Below are positions 44,379 to 53,167 of a stretch of DNA of 64,000 nt, one piece after another; position 1 is the stretch's first letter, and every line of letters starts with the position of its first letter. Location: contig NZ_FRDJ01000008.1 of assembly GCF_900143265.1 (NCBI RefSeq), forward strand, positions 33,137 through 97,136, written 5' to 3'. The stretch comes from Fervidobacterium gondwanense DSM 13020 (GTDB lineage Bacteria; Thermotogota; Thermotogae; Thermotogales; Fervidobacteriaceae). The translations under genes and the position numbers were made by a program. The notes beneath the pieces are model-generated. The model had not been told where the DNA came from, did no database searches, and saw only the letters and a program-made list of their open reading frames with translations.

Positions 44379-46244
44379 CTATTTTCCAGAGATTCCATAA
44401 ATACTTACCCATAGCAAATCAGCAACTATCTTCGGATTTTCTGGGTTTGAGATGTCGACAATGACCAATCCATTTCCGACATCTGCTACGTAAGCATAAT
44501 TACCCAAGACGTATACAGCTTCTGTATATCCACCAACATCTATATACCCAACTTCTATTGGTTGGACCGGGTTTGATATGTCAAATATGCTCATCGTGCC
44601 ATCCCAGTAGCTTGTTGTATAAGCATATTTGCCTAAAATTGCTATATTGGTTATTTGTTCATAAGTTTCGAAGTAATCAACAAATTCAGGTTGTGAAGGA
44701 TCTGATATATCATATATAAAAACAGTTCCATCATCATTTACCACGTAAGCATAATCTCCTGAAACAGCTATATCGACTCCATCAACTCCTTCAAAATATC
44801 CAACTTCTACTGGTAATTCAGGGTCTGATATATCGATTATGAACGAACCATTGTATTCATCAGTAATATATGCATAATCACCAGAAATGGTGACACTAAC
44901 TACGGCATCTACTTGAAAATATCCAATTTCAATTGGGTCCTTAGGATCTGATATATCGAGTATAACCAAACCATTGTATCCATCAACCACATAAGCGTAT
45001 TTGCCAGAAATAGTAACATCTATTGCATCCTCAACTTGAAAATGTCCAATTTTCCTTGGTTGTGCAGGGTTTGATACGTCAACTATAACCAGTCCATTAT
45101 ACCCGTCAGCTATATATCCATACTTCCCTGAAACCACTACGTTGAGGGTATAGTCGCCAGTATCTACACGTCCTATTTGTTTTGGCTGCGACGGGTTTGA
45201 TACGTCCATTATAACCAGACCATTATACCCATCTGCCACATAGGCGGACTTACCAAATACATAGATGTTCTTTGCGTACTCATAAGTGTCGAAGTATCCA
45301 ACTTTTTTTGGTTTGCTGGGATTCGATATATCGACTATCGAAAGTCCATTATATTCTCCTCCCACGAATGCGTAGTTACCTGAGATATAAAGACTCTGTA
45401 TATTTGAATAATCGTTCATGTGGGCAACTTGTTTTGGATTGACAGGGTTCGATATATCGACTATGACCAGTCCATTGTATCCTCCCGCCACATAAACGTA
45501 GTTGCCTGAGATGACGAAATCAAATGGAGGAATTAGTTTGAAATTTCCAACTTGTCTCAGCTGCGACGGATTTGATATATCAAGTATAAACATATTGCCT
45601 TTGTTGTCGACTAAGTACGCATACTTTCCGGATATGCCAACAGTTTGTGCGTCACCATCGATATTGAACTGCCCGATTTGTTTCATCTGAGTTGGGTTTG
45701 ATATGTCAATTATTACCAGCCCTCTATCTCTGAAAGACATGTAAGCATATCTTCCAAAAATCACAAGATCAGATAAAAAGTCATCAGAATATGGTAAAAT
45801 TCCAACTTCTTTTGGCTGAGCAGGGTTCGATATGTCCACTACTATGAAACCAACTGGGTAGTTTAAAATGTAAGCATACTTATTTGAGACAATTACATCA
45901 TATGAATATCCATCAATACCTAAATGTCCAACTTGCTTTGGCTGAGTAGGATTTGATATGTTAACTATAACCAATCCATTCTCTAAATCTGCTATATAGG
46001 CGTAATCGCCTGATACGTAGACCTTTTCTGACCAACCATCAGTGTTAAATTGTCCTACTAATACTGGACTGTTTGGCTTTGAAACGTCAAATATAAGTAA
46101 TCCTTCAGGTCCACCTGCACACGCGATAATTTTAATAATTCCAGTAGGCTGTGTACTATTCGCTTGCAAGCTTGTTGTAAAAGAAAAAAACAATAAAAAG
46201 AGGAACAATGTTACGAACCGAACGAAAAAAACTCTTTTTACCAT
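44379..46244 (-). CDS. Exported LVIVD-repeat beta-propeller protein
   Basis: A 621-residue protein with a signal peptide (residues 1-29, FFVRFVTLFLFLLFFSFTTS) and then about fourteen repeats of roughly 42 residues. Each repeat has the form VSGDYAYVAD--NGLVIVDISNP--PK-VG, the LVIVD (PF08309) pattern. These repeats form beta-propeller-like folds on the cell surface or in the periplasm. The repeats are also similar at DNA level, so the copy number may vary between strains. No enzymatic motif was seen. The ATG at 46244 follows AAGGAGG and has its own promoter. Confidence 0.88.
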   Translation of the reverse strand: MVKRVFFVRFVTLFLFLLFFSFTTSLQANSTQPTGIIKIIACAGGPEGLLIFDVSKPNSPVLVGQFNTDGWSEKVYVSGDYAYIADLENGLVIVNISNPTQPKQVGHLGIDGYSYDVIVSNKYAYILNYPVGFIVVDISNPAQPKEVGILPYSDDFLSDLVIFGRYAYMSFRDRGLVIIDISNPTQMKQIGQFNIDGDAQTVGISGKYAYLVDNKGNMFILDISNPSQLRQVGNFKLIPPFDFVISGNYVYVAGGYNGLVIVDISNPVNPKQVAHMNDYSNIQSLYISGNYAFVGGEYNGLSIVDISNPSKPKKVGYFDTYEYAKNIYVFGKSAYVADGYNGLVIMDVSNPSQPKQIGRVDTGDYTLNVVVSGKYGYIADGYNGLVIVDVSNPAQPRKIGHFQVEDAIDVTISGKYAYVVDGYNGLVILDISDPKDPIEIGYFQVDAVVSVTISGDYAYITDEYNGSFIIDISDPELPVEVGYFEGVDGVDIAVSGDYAYVVNDDGTVFIYDISDPSQPEFVDYFETYEQITNIAILGKYAYTTSYWDGTMSIFDISNPVQPIEVGYIDVGGYTEAVYVLGNYAYVADVGNGLVIVDISNPENPKIVADLLWVSIYGISGK

Positions 46245-46279
46245 AATTACACCTCCTTAGATGTAGTGTAAGTTTTTAA

Positions 46280-46308
46280 TATATATATTAGTTCATACAG
46301 AATGTCAA
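46280..46308 (-). promoter_or_regulatory. Promoter of the LVIVD-repeat gene
   Basis: On the minus strand TTGACA (46308-46303) and TATATA (46285-46280) are 17 bases apart, about 36 bases before the start codon. Upstream, 46309-46651 holds no recognised gene or RNA. Confidence 0.65.
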
Positions 46309-46651
46309 ATTGACTATTATTGTAACTAATGAACGAAATCAGACTTATTCAGCTGTTTATATAAATTTTCGGATAATAGTTTAAATTTGCGCTTGTTATC
46401 ATTTATTTACAACAAGCTGTAAAGTTTAACAACTACAATTATCATGCTCAGTAAAGTATATAGTTCAGAGTAGCGAAAGGTCGATGATGTTGTAGAAGAG
46501 TTCGGATGACTTTATCTGAAAATTACTCTTGTTTTCTTATGGTTTTGATATGACTTCTGTATTGAACTTCTAAGAATAAGAAATATTTTATTATCTCTCT
46601 AAACGTGAGTGAATTTGAACGATTTAGATATACCATTTCAAAAAATAATAA

Positions 46652-46675
46652 GCGGGCTTTTAAGCCCGCCTTTTT
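46652..46675. terminator. Bidirectional terminator before/after the aldo/keto reductase
   Basis: Arms GCGGGCTT and AAGCCCGC with a two-base loop, followed by CTTTTT on the plus strand and by TTATTATTTTTT on the minus strand. It ends the aldo/keto reductase message (stop at 46691). Confidence 0.75.
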
Positions 46676-46690
46676 GAATTATGGGGGTTA

Positions 46691-47644
46691 TTAAAATATG
46701 TTGTTTAATTCTTGGTAGATTTCTTCGGTTATCTTCTCCTTTACCTCAACAGCTTTTATGTTTTCCTTAAGCTGCTCGAGTGAACTCACGCCAAGAATCA
46801 CGCTGCTAACGTGTGGATTCTTTAGACACCATGCGATTGAGAGTTGGGACATTGTTACGCCGAGGTCATCCGCGATTTGTTTAATTCTCTTAAGCTTATT
46901 CATCGTTTCTTCACCAAATATTCCGCGCTCCTCCATTGTCTTTCTGAGCCACGGCCATTTGTCAAGTCTTGAACCTTGCGGGATACCTTCAAGGTACTTT
47001 CCAGAAAGCACACCGGATGCTAATGGACTCCATATTGTTGTCCCCATGCCGTATTTTTCGTACAGCGGAGCGTATTCTTTTTCCACTCTTGCTTTGAAAA
47101 TGAGGTTGTACTGTGGTTGCTCAACAACTGGCGGTATGCAGTTCAATTCTTTTGCTACCTGGTGGGCTTTTTCTATCTCTTCTGCACTCCATTCGCTTGT
47201 CCCCCAGTAGAATGCAAGTCCGCTTCTCAATATTTGATCCATTGTCCACACTACTTCTTCCATTGGGACTTCTGGGTCAGGCCTGTGGCAGTAGAGTATG
47301 TCCACATAGTCGAGCTGGAGTCTTTTGAGTGAGTTCCAAGTACCTTCCAAAAGGTGCTTTCTTGAAAGACCTTTGTCGTTTGGACCTTCTCCACCCCAGA
47401 ATATCTTTGTAGAGATAACTAAGTCTTCTCTTCTGTATTCCTTCAGTATCACCCCGAGCATCGATTCTGCGATCCCGTTTGCGTAAGCTTCCGCTGTATC
47501 GATGAAGTTAATGCCATTCTCTACTGCATACCTTACAACATCTTTTGTTGCTTTCAAGTCAAGCTGGTTTCCAAAAGTGAGCCAAGAGCCAAGTGAAACT
47601 TCGCTGATTTTTACGCCCCATTTGCCGACTTTTCTGTATTCCAT
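46691..47644 (-). CDS. Aldo/keto reductase (Kv-beta/YghZ-like)
   Basis: An NADPH-dependent oxidoreductase with a TIM-barrel fold, 317 residues. The catalytic tetrad is visible in NFIDTAEAYANG (Asp, Tyr), VISTKIFWGG (Lys) and DILYCHRPDP (His); the cofactor-binding C-terminus has SVILGVSSLEQLKEN. The phrases WLTFGNQ and GTTIWSPLASGVLSGKY place it near the voltage-gated potassium channel beta-subunit group. ATG 47644 is eight bases after AGGAGG. It is a single-gene unit with a palindrome at its promoter. The physiological substrate is unknown. Confidence 0.92.
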   Translation of the reverse strand: MEYRKVGKWGVKISEVSLGSWLTFGNQLDLKATKDVVRYAVENGINFIDTAEAYANGIAESMLGVILKEYRREDLVISTKIFWGGEGPNDKGLSRKHLLEGTWNSLKRLQLDYVDILYCHRPDPEVPMEEVVWTMDQILRSGLAFYWGTSEWSAEEIEKAHQVAKELNCIPPVVEQPQYNLIFKARVEKEYAPLYEKYGMGTTIWSPLASGVLSGKYLEGIPQGSRLDKWPWLRKTMEERGIFGEETMNKLKRIKQIADDLGVTMSQLSIAWCLKNPHVSSVILGVSSLEQLKENIKAVEVKEKITEEIYQELNNIF

Positions 47645-47674
47645 CTCGTCCACCTCCTAATTCAAGGTATAATA

Positions 47675-47725
47675 GTTCGTATAACGAACAAAAGTATTAT
47701 ACCATAAAATTAAAGGGAGATGCAA
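47675..47725 (-). promoter_or_regulatory. Promoter and palindromic operator of the aldo/keto reductase
   Basis: On the minus strand TTGCAT (47725-47720) and TATAAT (47701-47696) are 18 bases apart. A perfect palindrome GTTCGT-ATA-ACGAAC (47675-47689) covers the expected transcription start. The -35 box lies inside the ftcD terminator hairpin, so read-through and initiation may interfere. Repressor binding is inferred. Confidence 0.5.
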
Positions 47726-47741
47726 GTGGTGCATCTCCCTT
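47713..47741 (-). terminator. Terminator after ftcD
   Basis: Twelve-base perfect arms AAGGGAGATGCA and TGCATCTCCCTT enclose a five-base loop, 17 bases after the ftcD stop. On the minus strand it is followed by TAATTTTATGG. It marks the end of the long tatD-to-ftcD gene set. Confidence 0.75.
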
Positions 47742-47757
47742 ATTTTAAGACTGTTAA

Positions 47758-48669
47758 TTATTCTTCTTTTGTTAATTCGTGGATCAATCTTTCTTCGATT
47801 ATTCTGTTTGTGCCGAATTCGTCCAGTTGCAGATACCATGCAAATGTTTCGACAATCGCTTGGAGTGGTACCATTCCGATTATTTCACTACCGACAACTG
47901 GAACACCATACCTTTCGGCTTCTCTTTTGATGGTTTCGAAGACTCTGAAGATTGGTGATTTTTTGTAGTTTGTCAAGTTCATTGAGACTTGAACTATGCC
48001 TTTTTCTTTCAGTTCAACGCCCATGGCCTTTACGTATCTGTATCCACCGCTTATATGCCTCACAGCTTTTGCTATCTTGTCTGCTATCTCTATGTTATTT
48101 GTTCCCAAGTTTACGTTGAATGCGATCAAGAACTCCCTCGCACCAACTGCAGTTACACCAGCGGTCTCGTGTACTTTATCAGGGCCAAAGTCCGGTTTCC
48201 ATTTCGGATTCTTTATTTTTTCAAAAAAGCCTTCGAATTCGCCTTTTCGTATCTCGGAAAGGTTTTCCTTTTCAGGAGATGTTGCGCTTCTTTCATATAG
48301 ATAGACAGGAATGTTGAGCTCTTCGCCTATTCTTTTTCCAAGTTGTTTAGACCATTCTACACATTCTTGCATTGTCGTGCCGATGAGTGGTACAAGAGGA
48401 ATAACATCCGTTGCACCCATCCTTGGATGCTCGCCTTTATGGTATCTCAAGTCTATCAGTTCAGAAGCCTTTTTTGTCATGTCAAAGAGTGCGTCCAAGA
48501 CTTGTTCTGGTTCACCAACGAGTGTTACAACGGAGCGGTTGTGGTCTTTGTCCATCGACCAATCAAGAACCTTTACTTTTGGGTATTTGTTCGCTTCTTC
48601 GATTATCTGCCTTACAATTTCTTCCTTTCTTCCTTCACTAAAATTTGGAACGCTTTCGATAAGTTTCAT
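47758..48669 (-). CDS. ftcD: Glutamate formiminotransferase
   Basis: This enzyme transfers the formimino group of formiminoglutamate, a histidine breakdown product, to tetrahydrofolate. The 303-residue protein corresponds to the transferase domain alone, without the cyclodeaminase domain of the bifunctional form. Family motifs include LIESVPNFSEGR, DHNRSVVTLVGEPE, HPRMGATDVIPLVPL, GARGFLIAFNVNL-like GAREFLIAFNVNL and RYVKAMGVELKEKGIVQVSMNLT (in part). The ATG follows AAAGGGGG, 28 bases after ogg. No hut genes are nearby. Confidence 0.93.
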   Translation of the reverse strand: MKLIESVPNFSEGRKEEIVRQIIEEANKYPKVKVLDWSMDKDHNRSVVTLVGEPEQVLDALFDMTKKASELIDLRYHKGEHPRMGATDVIPLVPLIGTTMQECVEWSKQLGKRIGEELNIPVYLYERSATSPEKENLSEIRKGEFEGFFEKIKNPKWKPDFGPDKVHETAGVTAVGAREFLIAFNVNLGTNNIEIADKIAKAVRHISGGYRYVKAMGVELKEKGIVQVSMNLTNYKKSPIFRVFETIKREAERYGVPVVGSEIIGMVPLQAIVETFAWYLQLDEFGTNRIIEERLIHELTKEE

Positions 48670-48697
48670 TAAGAAATCCCCCTTTCATTTTTGAGCA

Positions 48698-49318
48698 TCA
48701 CTTGTCTACTGTCTTTTTTATCATATACCACAAGTATAGGTCAAACTTACCTAAGTGTTCTCCGAAAGCGTCTGATACCTTTCTAAGCCTTTCTTCGTAG
48801 TCTAAATATTTTTTCTTCGTCCATCCTTTCGGTATCTCTTCGATTAGTCCATATTTGTTCATTACTCTGAGTACGTGCTTGTCGAGTATTGCGTAATTAG
48901 TGAACGCTACGTTTCTTAAGAAGTGAGATGTTTCTTTCCAGCCGAGTCCTTTGATGTTCTTTACAAGGTATTCTCTCGGGTCCTCGGTCGATATTACTTC
49001 CCTAAGCTTTCCGATTATCCATCTGTTTGTTACTATGTACTGGGCTCGTGCATCCGGGTATCTGTGCCCAACTTCTCTTAGTTTGTCCGCAAGTTCTTCT
49101 TGATTTAATGTTGAGAACCCGTGACCAATTAGTTTCTGAGCTTTGATACCTCCCTGCGCACTCCAATTTGCAGTCAAAACGCAGAAGCTTAACTCAGAAA
49201 ATAGATCGTCTTCGTTACCGTAATTACGAAGATTTTCAAATTCCACCCATCTTTTTTCAACAAGTGGTTTTGCTTCTTCACGAATTTCTTCAAGTTTGTT
49301 TAACAGTTCTTCTACCAT
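48698..49318 (-). CDS. ogg: N-glycosylase/DNA lyase (8-oxoguanine DNA glycosylase, Ogg2 type)
   Basis: A base-excision repair enzyme that removes 8-oxoguanine and nicks the abasic site. The 206-residue protein has the helix-hairpin-helix GPD-type active site of the Ogg2 group known from archaea and Thermotogae: NIKGLGWKETSHFLRNV carries the catalytic lysine and YAILDKHVLRVM the catalytic aspartate. Other landmarks are ELSFCVLTANWSAQGGIKA. It starts at ATG 49318 behind GAGAGGAG, 21 bases after bamA. Confidence 0.93.
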   Translation of the reverse strand: MVEELLNKLEEIREEAKPLVEKRWVEFENLRNYGNEDDLFSELSFCVLTANWSAQGGIKAQKLIGHGFSTLNQEELADKLREVGHRYPDARAQYIVTNRWIIGKLREVISTEDPREYLVKNIKGLGWKETSHFLRNVAFTNYAILDKHVLRVMNKYGLIEEIPKGWTKKKYLDYEERLRKVSDAFGEHLGKFDLYLWYMIKKTVDK

Positions 49319-49339
49319 GAAAATCTCCTCTCAGCTTCC

Positions 49340-51544
49340 TTAGAAAGTCTGTCCAATTATGAAATAGAAATTCGGATTCGGTACGAATGTTGGGGTTATC
49401 GGCAAGCCCCAACCGACTCTTACGAGCCCAAACATAGGAATAACCAAGCCAAGCTCGAAACCAGCAGAAGATTTTATGTTGTCGAAATTGTATGTATTTT
49501 CAAGAATACCTACATCAAAGAAAAGTGAGAAATATATCATCTGGTCAGGTTCTTTGAATCTAATTTCATTGTTGTTAAGTACCAAGACTGTGCCTTTTTG
49601 GTCTACTTTGACACCCCTTACTTGGTAAGGTCCAGCGAGGCTAAAGTTAACGGGCTCGCCTGATGTTTGGAAGACTTGTGCATTGTAAATGCGTGTAGCA
49701 AAGGAGATTGAAGGTGTAAACGGTAAGTGATACGTAGCATCTACAAAGTAGCTTAGAGCGTCAGAACCGTTTTCCGAAACCGGGACGTACTTTGTACCGC
49801 TCAGAGTTAATGAATATCCTGTCATCGGCACAAAGAGATTATCGAGCGTTTCGTAAATGTATGAGCCTGTAAAGCTAAGAGTTTTTGAGTTAACGGTTGT
49901 GTCTGAGGATACCGTAGTGTCGGTATACGCGGTGCTAAATGAGAATTGGCCAAACTGAGTTTTCAATGTGCTTAAACTTAATGATGCCGAGTACTTTGTT
50001 GTCTCGGTTGCGTTTTCTGTTGTTTGGTTGTAAGACAAGGATGTATTAATAATGAGAGGTAATTCAAAAGGTTTCCTTATACCAAAGCTGAAAGACAGAT
50101 TCGTATTTGATAAAGCTTTCTGTAGTGATATGGAGAAGCTTTCACCGTATCCAAACGGATTCGTGCTTGAAAGTGAGAGAAGTCCTGCAAAACCTTCATA
50201 CCACGGTTTATCTTTAACTGGTCCCCACGTTACACCGCCTTGGAAGTCAAATTTCTTATCCTTCTCTTCAACTGTCAAAACGATATTTACGTCTGTCGAG
50301 GTTGCTTCGGGTTGCTCAAAGTTGATGTTTACCTCTTTGAAAAAGTTGAGTTTCTTAAGTTCTATGTATGTGTTTTGCAAATCTGTTCTATTTAAGTAAT
50401 CCCCGGGTTTAACGTAGATAAGATCATTGAACACGTATTCTTTCGTGTTTGTATTGCCTTTAATCTTTACTTCTTTTACTTTTGTTTCATTTACTAAAAT
50501 GTACAGGTACCCATCTTCTCCTGCCTCGAGGTTAAGGTTTATAAAGTACCCAGCTTTCTCGTATTTGACCTTTACTTGCTGGATTTTCTTGAGTATGTCA
50601 AGGTTTGTGTAAGTTGCTTCTTTCACCTCGCCAACTAATTCGCTCTCTGATATCAGCGTGTTTCCTTTAACCCGGATTCCTTTAAGCGCAACGGGTTGAC
50701 TTACAATTGTATTTTCCGCTACTGTTAAGACTAATGTTTTTGCTGGGATATCCTTATCCTCTTCAATAACTGACAAGTCAATCACTTTGAAAAACACATA
50801 CTTTGAAAGGTTTTGGAAAAAGCCCTGGAGTGTGCTCAAAGTAGGTACGTAATTCTTTCCGCTATCGAAAATTTTTAAGAACCAATTTTTGTTTTCGTAA
50901 TCTATATACTTCGGTAGTGAGAGCGATGGTTTTATCTTTTCAAATTCATCGTTGAAAGCTTTGTTGTCACTTAGAATCTCAAATTCTAAATTGTAAAGTG
51001 CGTATTCAGTGACTTTGAAGTTGACGACATTATCCTCGCCCAAGTTACCAGAAACGTATACGAATGCAAAACTCTTATCTTGCGTTCGTGGAGTTGCAAC
51101 GGTATATCCGTTGTCAGAATACATTTTGGCTATGTTATCGATACTTTCCCAGAACTTTGGAAAACTAAACGCTTTACCTTCTTTCAACGTTACTGAAGCT
51201 TGGATTGTTTCTTTAGATATGATCCCATGCCCGCTGATTTCTATGTTTATCTTTGATACGGGAGCGTTTTCCGTTACTTTGATAAAGAGTATCTTTTCGT
51301 TTGCTTCAGAGTCTTTTAGCTCGTATGTTATTTCATCAAAATATCCTGTACCGTCGAGTTCTGATATGATGTCCTCAATTGCGTAGTTGTTGATATCTTT
51401 TCCTAAGTACTGCTTATAGAAAGGTTCTAACTCGGTTTTTGGGACGGTCTTCAAACCGTCAAACTGTACATCTTTGAGTACAAACCCAAAAGAAAGTGTT
51501 AGAAACAGGCTAAAAAGTATTACCAAAAGTGCTCTCAGTCTCAT
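49340..51544 (-). CDS. bamA: Outer membrane assembly protein, Omp85/BamA family
   Basis: BamA inserts beta-barrel proteins into the outer membrane; in Thermotogae this means the toga. After a signal peptide (MRLRALLVILFSLFLTLSFGF), residues about 22-420 hold POTRA-type repeats (VKDVQFDGLKTV-like FVLKDVQFDGLKTV, GIRVKGNTLISESEL, VKEVKIKGNTNTKEYVF) and the C-terminal half is a barrel of alternating strands, with GPYQVRGV and the terminal YFIIGQTF ending in an aromatic residue. The start may be ATG 51544 or the adjacent GTG 51547. It lies between a GHKL ATPase and ogg on one strand. Confidence 0.9.
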   Translation of the reverse strand: MRLRALLVILFSLFLTLSFGFVLKDVQFDGLKTVPKTELEPFYKQYLGKDINNYAIEDIISELDGTGYFDEITYELKDSEANEKILFIKVTENAPVSKINIEISGHGIISKETIQASVTLKEGKAFSFPKFWESIDNIAKMYSDNGYTVATPRTQDKSFAFVYVSGNLGEDNVVNFKVTEYALYNLEFEILSDNKAFNDEFEKIKPSLSLPKYIDYENKNWFLKIFDSGKNYVPTLSTLQGFFQNLSKYVFFKVIDLSVIEEDKDIPAKTLVLTVAENTIVSQPVALKGIRVKGNTLISESELVGEVKEATYTNLDILKKIQQVKVKYEKAGYFINLNLEAGEDGYLYILVNETKVKEVKIKGNTNTKEYVFNDLIYVKPGDYLNRTDLQNTYIELKKLNFFKEVNINFEQPEATSTDVNIVLTVEEKDKKFDFQGGVTWGPVKDKPWYEGFAGLLSLSSTNPFGYGESFSISLQKALSNTNLSFSFGIRKPFELPLIINTSLSYNQTTENATETTKYSASLSLSTLKTQFGQFSFSTAYTDTTVSSDTTVNSKTLSFTGSYIYETLDNLFVPMTGYSLTLSGTKYVPVSENGSDALSYFVDATYHLPFTPSISFATRIYNAQVFQTSGEPVNFSLAGPYQVRGVKVDQKGTVLVLNNNEIRFKEPDQMIYFSLFFDVGILENTYNFDNIKSSAGFELGLVIPMFGLVRVGWGLPITPTFVPNPNFYFIIGQTF

Positions 51545-51586
51545 CACGTTTTCCTCCTTTTTATTATCACGATGTTACCTTTTATC

Positions 51587-52120
51587 TCAGATTTGACTCT
51601 CCATTTCTTTCAAAAGCTCTTCCAAAAGAGTTATTTTCTCAGGTGTGTCAAGGTGACCAAGATATTCTTTGATAGTCTTAGAAGCAATTTCATAGCATTC
51701 ACCATCATAACACCTTTCAATTTGCCAGTTTATATTTTGATTAAGAAGCAGCACAAGAAATGTATCGGTAAGATTTCCAACAGGTTGGCAATCTATATGG
51801 CTTTTGTAAAATAATGCTTCTGTCTTTGTCCCTTTACCTAATTCTGAATCTATCTTCACGTACCCGCCAGTCGCCTCTGTTGCCTGTTTCAGAAATGGGA
51901 GGCCCAGTCCCACTCTACGTATTTCTTTCTTGCGCGTTGTGACAAACGGGTCGAATATTTTTTCAAGTATATCTGGTCTTATCCCGCCCGCATCGTCTTC
52001 CACAGAGAAGAAGAACGTATCGACAGTCTCAATAATCTTAATGTATACATTTTTTGCACCTGCGTTAACGGAGTTTTCCGCAATATCGTGTATGTGATCT
52101 GCTATGGTTATCAATCCCAA
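51587..52120 (-). CDS. Stand-alone GHKL (HATPase_c) ATP-binding protein
   Basis: A 177-residue protein with the Bergerat ATP fold: N-box HDIAENSVNAGA, G1 DDAGGI, F-box DPFVTTR and G2 GLGLPFLKQ. It lacks a histidine phosphoacceptor domain, so it may be an anti-sigma-type serine kinase or a receptor module that works with the nearby DRTGG protein. The start is TTG 52120, overlapping the PHP gene stop by 10 bases. The trio DRTGG-PHP-GHKL is commonly seen together in anaerobes, often near hydrogenase genes; none is seen here. Confidence 0.85.
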   Translation of the reverse strand: MGLITIADHIHDIAENSVNAGAKNVYIKIIETVDTFFFSVEDDAGGIRPDILEKIFDPFVTTRKKEIRRVGLGLPFLKQATEATGGYVKIDSELGKGTKTEALFYKSHIDCQPVGNLTDTFLVLLLNQNINWQIERCYDGECYEIASKTIKEYLGHLDTPEKITLLEELLKEMESQI

Positions 52121-52803
52121 ATTGTCTTAAACCTCCCTTCAATCAAAGTCTCTATCACATCATTTGCTGAAGAGATTTCTCCTTCGATATACAACTTTCT
52201 TGAGCCTATTTCATCCGGTAAGTGGGCATCAGACGATGTCAGCACAATGTATCCTTCCGCTTTCAGCTTAGCCCAAGTTTCTTTCCTTTTCACCTCAACG
52301 TATCTTGTACCGCTTGGAAGAAAGCCAAGTTGCTGAATTGCTCCAAACCTTCTGTCAACATGTGCAAAGACAGGTAAACCACTATTATCCTTAATCAATC
52401 CAATTGTATCATCAATTGTTAGATTTGTCGGAAAGCCGAGATAGTAATCGACTATCTCAACAAACGCCTCATTTTCGTTAATTACAATCTGGTATCCGTA
52501 TTTTTCTGGATCATACGGCAATTTGTCAGCGTTTTCTTCTACAAGTTTTGAGAAATTCATTAAGTTTTCTATATTCGGAAAATAGCCAAGTATGTGAACG
52601 TCTTCGATAGTGTGCACTTCTATGCCCGGCACGACTATTTTATCTTTGCATAATAAAACAAATGCCGCAACATTCTGTGCGGTATTATGGTCTGTTATCG
52701 ATATTATATCCAAATCATTGTTGCACACAGCAGATGGTACCATTGTTAAATCTCCACAAGGCGAAAGGCAAGAGTGGATATGAAGGTCAGCCTTGTATAT
52801 CAT
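52111..52803 (-). CDS. PHP-domain phosphoesterase
   Basis: A 230-residue metal-dependent phosphoesterase of the PHP family (related to the YciV and polymerase-associated domains). Metal ligands are apparent in ADLHIHSCLSPCGD, SITDHNTAQN, PGIEVHTIEDVHIL, VFAHVDRRFG and TSSDAHLPDEIG. The substrate is unknown; RNA or nucleotide phosphates are typical. It starts at ATG 52803 one base after the DRTGG gene stop region and overlaps the next gene, so the three are tightly coupled. Confidence 0.88.
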   Translation of the reverse strand: MIYKADLHIHSCLSPCGDLTMVPSAVCNNDLDIISITDHNTAQNVAAFVLLCKDKIVVPGIEVHTIEDVHILGYFPNIENLMNFSKLVEENADKLPYDPEKYGYQIVINENEAFVEIVDYYLGFPTNLTIDDTIGLIKDNSGLPVFAHVDRRFGAIQQLGFLPSGTRYVEVKRKETWAKLKAEGYIVLTSSDAHLPDEIGSRKLYIEGEISSANDVIETLIEGRFKTIWD

Positions 52804-52804
52804 T

Positions 52805-53134
52805 CTATCTAATACCCAACGAATAGATCTTTCCGGCGGTTATATATGAAGTCTCGTTTGAGATATACAAGTTAATCTTTTCTTCTTTCGCTTTTTCTAT
52901 TACCTCTTCACTGAATTCGATCCCTTCACACAGTACTATAGCTTTAACACCGGTGAGCGCGGCAACTGCAACAATATTAAGATGATTTTGAACAGTTAGC
53001 CATACTGAATTAGCCTGAGCCGAGCGCATAACAATGCTTAAAAGATCTCCAACATAGCCGTGTTCGATTTCATAATCTTCGCAAAATAGTACCTCTTTTA
53101 GTCCGATCTGTCTCGCGAGCTCTTTAATTTTCAT
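52805..53134 (-). CDS. DRTGG-domain protein
   Basis: A small cytoplasmic protein of 109 residues that aligns with the DRTGG domain found in phosphotransacetylases and CBS proteins: GYVGDLLSIVMRSAQANSVW, HLNIVAVAALTGVKAIVLCEG and NETSYITAG. It has no catalytic motif of its own and probably binds a ligand or a partner. It is the first of the DRTGG-PHP-GHKL trio. Confidence 0.82.
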   Translation of the reverse strand: MKIKELARQIGLKEVLFCEDYEIEHGYVGDLLSIVMRSAQANSVWLTVQNHLNIVAVAALTGVKAIVLCEGIEFSEEVIEKAKEEKINLYISNETSYITAGKIYSLGIR

Positions 53135-53167
53135 TCTTCCTATCCCCCTTAAATATTATATAAATGT

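Noticed and set aside
44276..44464. Plus-strand frame of 62 codons after the N-glycan operon terminator
   Set aside because: It runs into the LVIVD gene on the other strand, has no ribosome site and no recognisable product.
46309..46651. Possible remnant of a transposase or RNA gene
   Set aside because: Short matches in several frames did not form any ordered motif series, and no stable hairpin besides the terminator at 46652 was found.
47675..47689. LexA box in front of the aldo/keto reductase
   Set aside because: The half-sites are in the opposite order (GTTC...GAAC) to the GAAC-N4-GTTC type SOS box, with a different spacing.
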